Both the position numbers and the translations under genes were made by a program. Shown here one piece after another: positions 1 through 12,498 of a DNA stretch of 64,000 nucleotides (positions within the stretch are counted from its first letter, which is position 1; every line of letters begins with the position of its first letter). The stretch covers positions 4,821,953-4,885,952 of the forward strand of contig CM072155.1 of the NCBI GenBank assembly GCA_036850595.1, read 5' to 3'. Source of the stretch: Rhyacichthys aspro. Its lineage: Eukaryota > Chordata > Actinopteri > Gobiiformes > Rhyacichthyidae. The notes below the pieces were generated by a model. The model worked only from the letters and a program-made list of their open reading frames with translations, searched no databases and was not told the DNA's origin.

Positions 1-194
1 GGGCCTTTCCGACAAATTTAGCAGAAAGGAGTAGTAATAGTTTTTATGTAGATGTTTGAAAAATGAACAGGACATATCTGTGCAAGACAATAAGTATTCA
101 TTTGTAATATGTATTTGTAGACCCCCAGCTCTATGAATAATCTGGGCTTTTGCTGTAGTGTGGACAAACAAAAACGAGTGAGGGCACAAGGTTT

Positions 195-200
195 TTTATT
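195..200 (-). terminator. Possible poly(A) signal for the minus-strand exon at 212-369
   Basis: AATAAA on the minus strand shortly after the TAA stop at 212-214. Its value depends on whether that exon is real. Confidence 0.25.
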
Positions 201-211
201 CATTCAACATG

Positions 212-369
212 TTAAACCCTAGGGCAACAGATCTTGTTAATCAGATCCAGCAATGCAAAGTAGGGGAAGACTTCTTCAATCTTAAGACCTCTGGGAAGAA
301 GCCTCCTTGATCTGGCTTTGAGGGTGCGTAGAAACCTCAAGTGTTCTTCTAATGCTTTCATAATGTCTT
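212..369 (-). CDS. Possible terminal coding exon of an unidentified minus-strand gene or transposon
   Basis: On the minus strand an open frame follows a possible acceptor (CACTTTTAAG, exon from about 369) and ends at TAA (212-214). It encodes MKALEEHLRFLRTLKARSRR and then LLPRGLKIEEVFPYFALLDL and a short tail ending CCPRV. AATAAA follows only about 12 nt after the stop (195-200). About 50 codons with an amphipathic, basic composition in AT-rich DNA suggest real or once-real coding sequence. I do not recognise it. The polypyrimidine tract is weak, and no upstream exon was found, so a decayed transposase exon is as likely as a host gene. Confidence 0.3.
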
Positions 370-1533
370 AAAAGTGCCACCGGATGCATGATACATCCTA
401 GTCCATTCTAGTAACACCCCACTTTATATTGCACAGTTTGTACATGTTTAAGTCCACCTTAACACCAACAAGGTTTCTGTACATTTTGTCCTTCCAAAAC
501 ATAATATCCACCTTAACTGATTAAAGGTTTTATGTAAGTAGTGCCCAGTAGTCCCATTGTGTCCCTCCCTCGTCCCGCTGCAGGTTCATGGAGCATGTTC
601 GTCGCTCTGACTTGTGCTAAATGAGTCGCATAAATGATGTAGAATAACTTGACACGCTGTAGAATGCTTACATATTTCCTTACTCATTCGCTGTCCACAT
701 GTCAGACACTATACACTTTCACACAGCCATTCGCAGTTGAAATTAAAATGATGCGCAGTTTTAGCAAATATGGCGCGGAATAAGCCACTCACCGCCACAC
801 AATCACAATAGAGCTTCCCAGGCAAAATTGTGCAGCTTAGTAGATCTGGCCCTTAACCATATGAAGGGCCTTCTGGTCAGCAGCAGATCAGTTCCCAGAC
901 GTTATGGTGGTTGATGACGACAGTATGTAAAGATGTGGGAGTTTGTCCTGCTTCAGCCTCCTCAGAAAGTACAGACATTGGTGGGCCTTTTTTATGCTGG
1001 TAATTAAAACAGTATGTTTTGATTTCAAAATTAAAACTTGTGCTTCCATTTTCCGACTGAGCCCATGTGGACTGTGCTATAGCAGCTAAGCCAAAATCAG
1101 GGAACCACTCTGCAACAAGCAACCCTCAAGCCAAAGTGTTGAGAAAAGTGTGTTATAACGTCCGACCAACATTTGTCTGTTTCTGTTCATTAAATCCCAT
1201 CTTACAGCTTTTTTTTTTTTTTGCAGTTGCTAAAGCGTGTTTTCTTAAGCTTGGAGCCAGTGTGGCAAATCTACAAACTACAAAATTATATCCTCAACCA
1301 ACAGAACATCTCAGAACGTGTGCAAAATTAAGCATTAGGAAAAAAAACAACCTTAAACTGAAACCTTCTTGTCTAAATCTGACACACTCCGTTTTGACAT
1401 GAAAAATTATATCTTGTGTTTGGCAAAACAGTGCGTTATATTTAGCAAAAAGTGTGACGGTGAGAATGTGTGTAGTTGTGCCTCTGAGATGACCTTTTCC
1501 TCATTGTGTTTTTTGAAATTTGTGCGTTTAGAG

Positions 1534-1946
1534 CAGGGGTGTCAAACTCAAAGTGGTGAGGGGCCAAGACAGTAAATAAGACTCCTTTCAGGGGTAAGAC
1601 TGTGACACTCTCTTATTAAATTTTAGTGTGTGAATGTAAGGTTTCATCTTCATTTCAGTCTTTATCACATCAGTTTGTTTTTAAAATTAAATTCCTCTTT
1701 TTATGCCACATCATTTTGTGAATTCACTTCGATTTGTGCCATTTCACCCACATTTTAAGTCCTATTTTGGCCCCTTTAAAATGTTTACTCCTGTATGGTA
1801 TTCTTCCCTATTACAGATCTTTACAATAGTTTAGTTTGTTTTGTCTCTGAGTCCCATAAAAATCACCTACTAAATTTATTGGAGGGCCAAATAAAACATT
1901 GCAAAGGGCCACATTTGGCCCCTGGGCCTTGAGTTTGACATGTGTG
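1534..1946. mobile_element. hAT-type MITE, copy 1
   Basis: The element starts CAGGGGTGTCAAACTCA and ends TGAGTTTGACATGTGTG, which are imperfect terminal inverted repeats. A perfect 8-bp duplication, GTTTAGAG, flanks it (1526-1533 and 1947-1954). An 8-bp duplication is the mark of the hAT superfamily. There is no coding capacity. A diverged copy in the same orientation lies at 15781-16151. Confidence 0.85.
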
Positions 1947-3534
1947 GTTTAGAGTCTAAGCAAATACAAAAAAGTGTAAATGTGACTAGGCCACTAAGAC
2001 ATCAGGCCAGATACTATTGCAACATGTTTAATTTTTGGATATGTTTGAGATTGCACATGATTTTTTGCCTGTAATGTTGTGTAAACCAAAGTCCAGGACT
2101 ACTCTGTACTGTACGTTCGTAGATTCCACCAATTTATTTATCCCACCAACTTGAACTGCTGTCATTGGCAGAACACAAGAGAACACGATGAAACATGGAG
2201 TTACATGAAGGCAAGGAATAATTAGTGGTTTGTAGGCAGGGCTAGTTAATAATGAAGCCGATTACAATGAACTAGATGTCCTGAGGATATGGTGCGCACT
2301 TGGGAAATGTCTCATAAATAGACTAAAAAGTTTGTCTGTCCGAGGTTATTTCAGTTTTAAAAATGTGATGTTTGGTTGGATTTCTGCTGCATCACTGAAA
2401 AGTCCTTGACGGTCTCCATAAATGACCTTTTAAAGTATGTGGGATTCAAATAATGCTTCGGTTACGTAAAGTTATTAATGTTTAAAGGCTTTTCTTTCAT
2501 TCTTGTTTGTCGCTCTGTAATGAAATAAGAGGTCGTCTAGTCGGGTCATCTGATATCCGAAAGCAGGAGGAATGGTTGGTATTTAATCTGACATAACAGA
2601 GCTATAGCTGCCTGTGGTTCTTCTGTCCTTGAATGTTATTATCGCCCATGATTTTTCATGTTTTAGAGTCTTGTTCACAGCAGAAACATGAGTATTGAGT
2701 CCGCCCGGAATGTTCTCGGGTCAAATAAGGTTATGTTTTTGTGGAAAACCTTGGGGGTTGTCCTGATGTTACACAAAAAGATTACAACATTCTTACTTGA
2801 GTATTGAGGCCAGGCCTGCACTGGAGCACGCAAGCTTTCAGTAAAAAGAAACAGCCAGATGGAATTCCGATGGAAAAGCTTGGGAACTGAGCTTACCCAT
2901 GAGACTTAACCCGAAAAGTTTGCAACAAATTTTCAGTACTTAACAAGCAACACACTACAAGAAGCAAACGAAAGAACGAAAAGCAAAGCAGGCTTTTGTC
3001 TTAGGTTGGGTCAGTGCAATTCAAAATATCCATGTCAAAGGTTATGGTAGGATCCCATTACTCCGTTTTCTTTGATCTGTCTCTATCCAAGCTTTTTGTA
3101 AGATGGTAAAAATTGTGTTGTTTTTTTTTACTTCTCAGTCCCACTTCTGGAGTCCTATCTACAATGTGAAGGAAAACATAGACAATCACCTTATTAAGCG
3201 CTTTATATTTAGTACAAATAGTATGTAATACACCTTGTTTGAGCTACAGATTTACACTAATTACTATGTGCTTTTTGGTTTATTAGTGGGCCACGATGCA
3301 CAAATCTAATGGAATCTTTGTAAAGGGGAGCTCAATGGGCTTTATGCTTTTCTACAGTTTGCTTTTAATGCTATAGATGGTTGTACAGATGTGGAGCTTT
3401 CCTGCCACCGGTCTAAAACAGTGTTGTGTGATGTCATGTACACAGTAAAAATGGATTATGTAATAACACCTCTTTAAATAAAACTTCAAAATACAATAAA
3501 AATGAAAACTTCATCAACCACCACTTCATTCTTT

Positions 3535-4170
3535 ATTGACACATTTTAACAACGTTAGTGTTATATCTAATGTGTTTATACCACATTATGTAATAATATA
3601 ACATAATGTAATAACACTGTTTTTTCACATGTACATCATGTAATAAAAGGAACAGTGTGAAAACAGTGCATTTTATCATAATTGACATGTTATAGTAAAC
3701 AACCTAAATCCAAAATGTAATCATGTTTCAAGGCAGTACCATTCTGTGTAATAACATGAACAATTGTAATTACACAACATTGTGTAATAATTGACAAGCT
3801 TTGTAATAAACAACCTAAATGTAAAATACAATCATATTGCTATACCACATTATATAATAATATTCCATAATGTAATAACACCGCAAGTAACTGATAATAA
3901 ACAACGTTAAAGCAAAACAACCTTAAAGCAATATGCAATAATCTGTTATGTAAAATGTAACAGCTGGCCAAAAGTGATTGAAAATTCACCTCATTCTGCC
4001 GTTTCAAACTGAGGTGTGTCATAACGGCTGAATGTTGAAGGAAGCCACCTGACTGTGAAGTACACTGTTAGTGAATCTGCAACAGCAGGGACTAAAAGAG
4101 GTCAAAACATTTATTACATAAATGTGTTTTATGACATTACATTTGGGGCAGGATATGACATAATACAGAT
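3535..4170. repeat. AT-rich repeat block with short inverted motifs
   Basis: The motif CCACATTATGTAATAATATA with ACATAATGTAATAACA occurs at 3581-3616 and in varied form at 3845-3880. AACAACCTAAAT recurs at 3700 and 3809. CATTATGT and ACATAATG form an inverted pair. This is probably an internally repeated MITE, but no clear boundaries were seen. Confidence 0.5.
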
Positions 4171-5285
4171 CCTGTCACTGAACCTTGTTGTGATGCCGCT
4201 GCCCACAGACCATTTATTTAAAACATTGAATTCTGTCACTTTTAGGCCGCATTACCCGAAAACTCCTTTCCTAACACTCCCACATCAATATTCTATTTAA
4301 AAAAGTAATTCTAAACCAATTGCTCCCCACAAAATACGAATGTAGTGTATAATTTGTAATTTGTTCAATATTTTTTCTCAAATCCAAACTCACAATTCCA
4401 CCAAAAGTGTGATTCACTCATTGTTTGCTCCATTCACTTTGTCGGAGTCTGTCTGCAGATTATTCCGTCATGCATTTCTTTCTAATTCCCTATATTCACA
4501 GAGGCTCTGAGTGCTTATTGTTGTTCTCACAGGAGGCTTCCTTTTTTGGTTCATGCATTGATGATGTGCAAGAATCTTCACTTTATGTAATGGGAGCTGC
4601 CTCCATAATCCCAGTGGGTTTTCTTACAGTGGATTCAAAGGATTTTCTTTCTTGAGTCATGCAATAATACGATCATTTCCTTGGTTCCTAAAATAGTCAG
4701 GGGGCAGTAGCCACCACAGAGTGTAACTGAGCAAAAAAAAGGGTTTGAGTAGTTCACAGAGCTTAATCAACGGTGAACCACTTTGGGGATGCTCAAAGCT
4801 AAATAGTATCAGATAAAGATCAAAGTCTCTTTTAGTAAAATGATTTGACCAAATGTGAAGACTAAAACGCAGTAATTAATTTGCTTGTGTGCACATTATG
4901 CCAGTATAATTTCTGTTATGATAATAAAAAAACTCACAATATCAGTGATATAAAACAAAAGAGAACAGCAAGTCATGAAAAAAAGCTTGGCCTCTTTCAC
5001 TTTTTAACGAAACACAAACTCAAATTCAATAAGAAACATCTGTACTCTCAGAACTCCACTTAAAAGCCCTTACTTTTGATTCACGATGTGTGGAGAGATT
5101 TGTGATGAAAACACAAATAAATGTTGCAGCTGTTGAACCTGAAAAGCTGTAATACTCAGTGTTGTTGAATGTTTTTATATCAACCTTTATATATTATTAT
5201 TGCAAAGTTTCTTGCCAAATTGTGACATAATTTTGAGACTTTAATGCCCACCCTTTAAAGTCCATAAACCTATTTGTTATTGCTG

Positions 5286-5560
5286 CATTTAGTTTGACAG
5301 TTTAATCAAACTAACATCTTATTGTAACTGGGATCATCTGTGAAAAAATGAGACCTTAAGACGTGATCTAGGCTTGATAATTAATCACAGCTCAGTTCCG
5401 GTAAAAAGGAGCGCTCCCATTGGTTGACACTGAAATAAACCAAGGAAATGGGTTATTCTGCTTTAAAGTATCTCTTATTTGACAGCAAAACAGCTCAAAA
5501 AAAGATAGAAAATAGAGAAACGGTTAGCCAACATTGGCAATGCTTGAACGCAATGTTTAA
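5286..5560. repeat. Dispersed repeat family X, copy A
   Basis: It shares AGTTTGACAGTTTAATCA and GATCTGTGAAAAAATGAGAC-like tracts with 58818-58945. It also shares ACATTGGCAATGC and GCAATGTTTAA with 47310-47350. The family is present at least five times in the window, with copies also at 52455-52570 and 60000-60140. Confidence 0.65.
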
Positions 5561-6753
5561 TGAGGTCATTACAGGATTGGGTACTGAAGCTTTAACGTCC
5601 CCTACTGAGTTAGTGAAGTTGTTTCTTATCGCCTCAAACATGTCAGGTTTAACGTTGCTAATTCATATTAGGACCACACAAATGCTGCATTAGCCAGAGT
5701 GAATGATGGAGCAGAGTTAATGGTTTGAATCCCTCCTCTGCGTGTGAAATCGAAGACAGTAGTCCGATTAAATGCTCGAATTAAAATATGAGTATAGCAC
5801 GACTTCGCTAACCATGTAAATGTAGTGATATTATTACTATGCCGTGCTATTTTCCTAGAGGCCTAACTTAAGATTTAAGAGTTAAGATTTTAGGATAAAT
5901 GCCAGACTAATCCATGGTCCTGCTGCATACATGATTGATTTTTTTTTTTTTTTTTTTTTGTCCGACACAAGGATTACTTTATTACTTTATCTTGTGAATG
6001 GTTAAACTTAACTTAAAATACTATCTGTATGTTTTTTCCCAGTTTTGAACACCCCTGGTTATAACCGAATAGCTTTGTTTATCAGGGGAAGGCAGGTTAA
6101 TCAAATCCACAATCCTCACATTACACTGGTCATGGCTTTTCCTGTTGCTGCTAATGCTGTAATGTGAGAATTGGACAATTGAGTTTGGATTGTGCAACAG
6201 GGACAAGGAGGAGAAGCCAAGTGTGAGGGTCTGTTGAGGACAATGATTGCATTCAGCCAGGCCAATGTGAGCATTATTTGCTGTCATTACCTCATTCTCC
6301 AGCTTGTGTTGGGTTATTATCCAACACACAGCTAGGTCTGAGGGCAGAATACACTCCTTTGTTCAATGAGACAATGATGAAATCAGCAGTTTTTATTGAT
6401 ACTTCTTAAGACACGTTTCCAGTGGAGTGGTTTTGTTGTTTTGTCAAGACTGAATGGTAAATCTTATAAGCCAGCATTTATAAGGAACATCTGTTTTAAA
6501 TCAAATGGATGACTCTACTCTTGTTTTGTTCATAAAAATTTTTTTTTCTTTACTCTGTATATTGCGTAAAAAAAGAAAAAAAAAGAACTTGTTGTTTGTG
6601 TTTAACTAGTGGTCGCTTGTGGTATTGCAGCCCAAAAATTCCTTGCTGCTCAGTGGAGATTTTCCCCATAGACTTTGATCCCATTGAATTGAATGAACTG
6701 ACCATATGGATCATGATGGCAGGAAAATTAGACCCCTCTTTGTAACAGTTGTA

Positions 6754-7341
6754 CAGTTGTGTTCATAATAATAACAGTGTGTTTAAAAAAGTGAATAAAG
6801 CTCAAAATGTTTATAATAGCTTTTATTTTCATACACACAAAAGCATTGGGAACACTGTGCATTCTATTCCAAATCAAAACATGAACAAAAAAATGATCAA
6901 ATTTGTTATTCCTTCACAAAAAGTGAAGAAAAAGGGAATAATAGCCTGCCTGTTCCAAAAAAAAAAAAAAAATAAAAAAAAAAATAGCAGTGCACAACAG
7001 ATTTGAAATGTGTGGTTCAACAAGACAACGACCCCAAACACACCAGTAAGAGAGCAGCATCTTGGTTCCAGACCAATAACTTTGACATTATAGTGTCCAA
7101 CACAATCCTCGGACCTTAATCCAATTGAAAACTTACTCAAAAGTAGTGGTTACACCATAGAATATTAGTTCAGTGATTCATTGTAAGATTAATCTAAAGC
7201 ATTGTTCAGTTTATACACTATATGTTTAGGTTTCTAAAGTAAAATGCAGACAAAATATTCCTTTTAAAAGAAAAATTATAATTACAATTATAATTAATTT
7301 TTAGCTAAGGATTTTGAGCTTTACTCTTATGAACACAACTA
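6754..7341. mobile_element. Decayed Tc1/mariner-type transposon
   Basis: Inverted ends CAGTTGTGTTCATAATA and TTATGAACACAACT lie next to TA dinucleotides. Inside, near 7020-7140, broken frames still read like the Tc1 catalytic region, around an NDPKHTS-like motif and a later NPIEN. Frameshifts, stops and long A tracts show it is dead. Confidence 0.75.
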
Positions 7342-7819
7342 TATACATATACAGATGCACAAAGCTAAAGAGGACCACCACCAACCAAAGCGTGAATATT
7401 CTTCCAAAACACTACCACTTAATTTTACTAATGATGACAGTTTGGGCTTATTAACATTTGAGCTGAACAGACACTGTGAAAAGTGAGAAGGCACATTTTT
7501 GATTAACATCATTTTGAACTAAGAAGTAGTTTGTCTGTCAATGAGAAACGAGTGGAAAGAGTGAGTCATCCGTCATGTGTTTGGTACGTTGCATCACTGA
7601 AGGGCCTCTGATGTCACCCATGATCTAGTCTGTCATCAGCACCCACTTACAAAGCCACCTGAATTTGTGTTGAACAGCTGTAAGCCTCAGTTAAACCCTA
7701 ATCACTCAACTTCTTTGTATCTGTTCGACTGTATCTTGGGTTGAACTTTGCATTCTTACAGTGTTACAAGTTACTCTGAATACATAAAGCAGTGACTTTC
7801 CTAGAATGAGTGATTGGAC

Positions 7820-9132
7820 TATTACAAAGTGTTCTTTCACTTTAACCTAGAATAATGCTTCATTTTAATTCATGTAAGGTCATATGAGGTACGCAGTGAT
7901 ATTTTTTTTTTATTATCTAGCAGTGTTTGTTAATAGTTAAAAGAAGCAAACATTAAGTATAACCATAAACTATCCTAAACAGGGATCAAAGGATTGTGTG
8001 AGGGCAGGGGCCAAAGAGCAAGGCTCCTGTTGCTTCCCATTCAAATTCCTCAATATTTGCACATTGCAATTTCTGTTGTATAGGCTTATTGTTAAACACT
8101 CTTTTACATTTCTGTTCATCTGAGAATTATGGTGATTGACAGTTAGCCGCTGGTGGCTAGCTCACGAGAATTACTTGCTAAGCTAATCTCTGGACATAGC
8201 GACAAAAACAAATTGGATTTCCAGTAATTAAAGGGTATTTTAAAATACAATATGCAACCTAAATGTGTTTCTATATTATTTTGCTGTTGATAATGATTAT
8301 TTCTACTGAGCCTAGTCTAATTTTTATTTAATGAATGGTTATTTTGGGTATTATCAGTTATTTCTGTTGGCAACCTGATTATTTTCTCACATATCTTTGC
8401 TAAATGATTGATGATTGATATAATCTTTTGCTAATAAGATAAATGAGTAATGTATTATCTTTGATTATGTATCTTTGTTATTGTTTTATACTTTTGTGTA
8501 TTGTTTTGCGTGAAATGCGTCTAAAAAAAAGTCTGAGCGTACTAATTGCACCATGGGAGGGTGGAACCCAGTGGAGGTTGGGTGGAGCAGGATAGTTTTT
8601 TTTCTTGTTTTGTTATGACTTATTATTGACTTGACTTATTGATATTTAGCTCCTATTGGCTTCCATTATTTAAAAAAAATAAAATACATATTTTTACACT
8701 GCACTGGGTTCAGTCCTTGGACTGGTGTACACCACTGTCCTGTATTACAAAGTGTTCTTTCACTTTTACCTAGAATGATGCTTCAGTTTATTTTAAGGTT
8801 ATATCAGCTACACATTGATGTTATTTTATTATCTAGCAGTCTTTGTTCATACTTTGAAGAAGCAAATGTGAGGTATGACCATAAACTCTAATAAAAAATT
8901 ATCAAAAGATTTTGTGAAGGCAGGGGCCAATTGGGGCTATTTGTTGCCATTCAAAACCCTCAATATTAGCGTATTGCAAGTTCTATTATACAGGCCTGTA
9001 GTTGAACCCTCTTTCACCCTTCTGTTCATCTGAAAATTATGGTAAGTGATTGTTAGCTGCTGGTGGCTAGCCTCCGAGATCTACTTGCTAAGCTAATCCC
9101 TGGGCATAGCAATAAAAACAAATTGGATTTCG
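7820..9132. repeat. Direct duplication of a roughly 400-bp unit
   Basis: Two diverged direct copies, 7820-8222 and 8741-9132, share many tracts: ATTACAAAGTGTTCTTTCAC, TTATTATCTAGCAGT, GAAGGCAGGGGCCAA-type and GACAAAAACAAATTGGATTT-type. About 520 bp of other DNA separates them. Neither encodes protein. Confidence 0.8.
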
Positions 9133-9205
9133 GGGTCCCTTTTTCAGATAGTACAGAAGATCAATTTCCCTTATTAGAGTGTATGTTTTGAGAGTGCATG
9201 GTTGT

Positions 9206-9228
9206 GTATGTGTGTGTGTGTGTGTGTG
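9206..9228. repeat. (TG)n microsatellite
   Basis: A short TG/GT run. Confidence 0.9.
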
Positions 9229-9519
9229 GCTATACATAGAATATCTGTTGTCTTACTGCTACATATGAGTTGTGGGCTCCTATTCCTGAGACAGTTGTTG
9301 TGTTTACTCGTATTTTGATTGTTTTTCTTTGTTTTGTTTAGTAGGAAGCTAGTTTACCACGCCATACGCCATTAGCTTTGTGCAATTTCTCTGCCTATGT
9401 GCTTTATTGTGCATCTCTATTAATATTATTACTTTACAAGTCTTATTGTGTTTATTTCAAACCCGTTTCATTTTCTGTCGGTTAGCTGCTGGCTTCAAAG
9501 TTGTACAGTGAAAGCTTTG

Positions 9520-10390
9520 TCTTAGGAGGTGAGTTCAGTTTAGTTTAATTGAGGTAAATGGGTTACTTGATTTACTAATGATTTATTTCACATTAGATAT
9601 TCACAGCACTCACAGTTTGAAGGAACAAATTGGAGTAATACAATAGACCAAGTGATTTTGTTTTTGTCAAAGTGAGTGCTGGGCCCCTAAATGTAGTCTC
9701 TTTTAGTCCTATTGTAATTTTTTTTACTTTTCTCTCTGAAAATGTTGATAACTAACACTAGATGCTTGCTGAAGGTACTTACTAAGTTCATCTGTGGGAG
9801 TAGCAATGAAAAGAAAAACACTTTTCAATAGTTCTGAGAATGAAGAAGCACTTTTATTACAGTGTTTTTCTTCCACCAGTCCTTACCTAGAAGGTTAGAC
9901 CGGTTTTGTTAAAATGGGGTTTATATAAGATACTTATTATTATATTCTGGAACTGTGGAAATTGTCCATTTATTTTTTAAGGTTACAGAAGCAAACAGGA
10001 CTAATGAACATAGACAATATTAAAAAGTGGACAAAGAGATCACATTTGGAAGTGAGGGCTGATTTAAAAATACTGGCTTCTATTGGATCCACAAACAGGG
10101 AAAACTCTGGGGACTGCTAATTTAAAAACACACTTTATGTTGTTCTAACCTACAGCAAAACCTTTCTGTGCTTGTAGCAATAAATGAGAATGGGTTTCCA
10201 AAAATGAAAATGAGTTGTGTAATAAAAAGTGTCAACCTTACTTAGAAGCTTAGTTCGATTTAGTTGAAGTGAGGTAAATTTGGAAGGATTTGATTGATTT
10301 ATTGATGTATTACGTAGCTTTGGCTCTACTCCTGCATTTTGAAGAAGGAAACAGGTTTACGTGACCATAAGGCCATAAGACCATCTTAGG
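9520..10390. repeat. Degenerate direct repeats near the duplication
   Basis: The tracts at 9530-9600 and 10240-10320 share CAGTTTAGTTTAATTGAGGTAAAT / GTTCGATTTAGTTGAAG-like sequence and TGATTTATT. They may be older copies of the unit at 7820-9132 or of a related repeat. Nothing coding was seen. Confidence 0.35.
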
Positions 10391-10779
10391 CTATAGGCTA
10401 CCAAAGATAGTTTATCTACAAGTCCCTACTTAGTGATTTTAGATTACAGCTGGACACGGAAGTGAGCCTTGGCTCCAAGAAGCTTATTGACTCCTTTTCA
10501 AGAAACATTCGAAAATATTTCATCAATATTTTTTAAGCCTTTGAAAACAGGTTATTGCATGGGTTAAACAAGTCATTGGAGATAAAAGACAGATACCACA
10601 GCTGCTTGTTGCTAGCTTAATTTTGCTAGTGTATAAGGTTGACTATATTAAAGAAAGGCTGCTCTAAATGTTGATAATTCACTGACTGTTACACCCTTCA
10701 AAAAATATTGTAATAACTTTTGGCTCCAAAAAGAATTGTCTGCAGATTTTTTGGCTTCACATTGCTATTGTGAGCTCAT

Positions 10780-10812
10780 AGTCCCTTGGTCCATTACTTT
10801 TACAGTCTATTT
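10780..10812 (+). repeat. Short dispersed motif family Y
   Basis: GTCCCTTGGTCCATTACTTT recurs as ATCCCTTGGTCCATTATTTA at 16908 and in reverse as AATGGACCAAGGGACTTC at 37055. It is probably part of a longer fish repeat whose limits are not visible. Confidence 0.5.
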
Positions 10813-12259
10813 TTATTCTTCATGCCCATGTTGCTACTACTTGTTACTACTTTTGCTGGAGACTTTCACTAAATTGAACGATGGCAGTCACAAATGTTCA
10901 GACAAATGCACAAAAAAAAAAAAATATGACCACTGATGAGATTGAAACTGAAACTGAAACTTTTGCTGCAGATCCTATGTGTGTTGTTGTCTACAGGACA
11001 TCTGAAGACCAGTTCATTCTAAAGACAGTGTAACTTTTGCCCAATTAGGAGGCTACTGACTTCATTTCTAACGAGTATCATACCATAGTACTTTGGTAAT
11101 GCCTCAGCTTTTGGATTGAACAAATCAAAACACAGCTGAATACTGCAGTCTAATAAAAGCTAGTGTTTATTACCAACGGCTGTTTGTGGTTTTCAGATAA
11201 GCTGGAGTTGCCATCTCAAAACCTCTGTTGACATTGCATTAAACACAAGCATAACTGATGATATTAAATAGTGAGTCCCTGAATTTTTTTTTTTTTTTTT
11301 TAGAGTTCAGAGTAAACTAGACAAAGTGTTCTTTTTCTGTTGTTAGACTGCTACAGAGGAGGATTTTCTCTTTTCTTTATTATGATGAAGTCCTGTATGT
11401 CCTGTTCTTGAGCTCTGCATAATGGAAAATATAAGCTTACCTGTACCACTTAAACCTGCCTTGAGATGAGGCCTATAGTATAGGTAGGAATGCATTTCTC
11501 TTGTAGATTTAAGAAATAATACATAAATGAAATAAATGTGAGCCTAAAAAACAAATGACAATAAGACAATCTAACAATAAGTGCTTCTGGGGAAAAAAAT
11601 AGGATTTGACCTTTTAAAGGGGGGGATATGCAATTCCATATCTCACGTTACAAGGACACTCTATTGTCTATGAACAAATCCTTTGGAAAATAGGCCAGAG
11701 ATGAGTTCGGTTTTCAGTGTTTTGACAAAATCTTTTTACTCTAAACCTCCATACAAGACAAAAAAAAACCATTATTCACTCAGATAAACAAATAAACATT
11801 CTTAACCAGTTACAGAAAATGATATTTTTTATTATTTTTTTATTATTGTTTTACTAGAGGAAATCAGTTATGTTTGATTTATGTCTGATTTCCTTTCTTT
11901 CTGTCTAAAATTGCAAATAAAAACCTCCATGCAAGAATGTGTGCTCAGTTAGAGACAAAAGTGCTTCTCCTCCATCAGTGCTCAGTTTGTCCTCTTCGAG
12001 CAGTTGTAGGACTAGGAAATAATAGCTCCTTTTACTTTTTCAAAACAAATAAATGCATAGATTAACATAGTTTTGACAAAAGTTGAAACTAACACTAACA
12101 ACTTACAGATTTTACAGCACATTAGAAGAATTTTTAACTGATTTCAGATTTTTATTTCTGGCCTATCATTGTTTCACATGATGCACCGTAAACATTGAAT
12201 ATATTGTGCATATTTGGATAGTGTTTTTTTTTTTCATTGTCTTTTTGTTTTCATTGTAG

Positions 12260-12498
12260 TTCTGGAACAACAACTGAGTGTTTCTCCAGATTGGTGTTAC
12301 CAGTCAGGTAAGTTAGCCGTACTTTACAATACTTCACATTGCTTTTGACTCTTCCTTTTATTGCCATTTGTTGTCTCTCTCGATCACAGCTGCCCATCTC
12401 TGTCATATTTCACAGGAACACGGGAGATTCTCAGCATCATGGATGAGTCAGCTTTTTTTCCCAAACATCTAAAGAAGTACCACCCACGGGCTCCAGCA
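12260..12498 (+). CDS. Two internal coding exons of an unidentified plus-strand gene
   Basis: Exon A (12260-12307) lies between TTTTCATTGTAG and CAG|GTAAGT. Exon B (12416-12498) lies between a pyrimidine-rich tract ending TTTCACAG and GCA|GTAAGT. Joined, the phases agree (one base, then two) and give LEQQLSVSPDWCYQSG, then TREILSIMDESAFFPKHLKK, then YHPRAPA. Both introns have near-consensus signals. I do not recognise the protein. Exon B also has an ATG in a good context (ATCATGG), so translation could start with MDESAFF if exon A is a leader. A possible next exon is 13765-13800 (EACGSMFTCITQ, phase 0). The gene would run toward the minus-strand gene ending near 14.9 kb. Upstream exons were not found. 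Confidence 0.45.

Larger units (their letters stand above)
370..6753. other. Non-genic, AT-rich left flank
   Basis: Apart from the MITE at 1534, the repeat block at 3535 and family X copy A at 5286, I see no supported gene. A poly(T) tract lies at 5940-5959. The tract at 6110-6330 is repeat-free and could be conserved non-coding DNA. Open frames here are short and lack splice or family support. Confidence 0.5.
9133..12259. other. Non-genic tract before the plus-strand exons
   Basis: AT-rich DNA with degenerate repeats and poly(T) runs at 11286-11301 and 12226-12234. Upstream exons of the gene at 12260 should lie here or beyond, but I could not identify any. Confidence 0.4.

Noticed and set aside
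584..620. Possible plus-strand terminal exon after CCCGCTGCAG encoding FMEHVRRSDLC and a stop
   Set aside because: Only 11 codons, no upstream exon and no recognised protein; a good acceptor alone is not enough.
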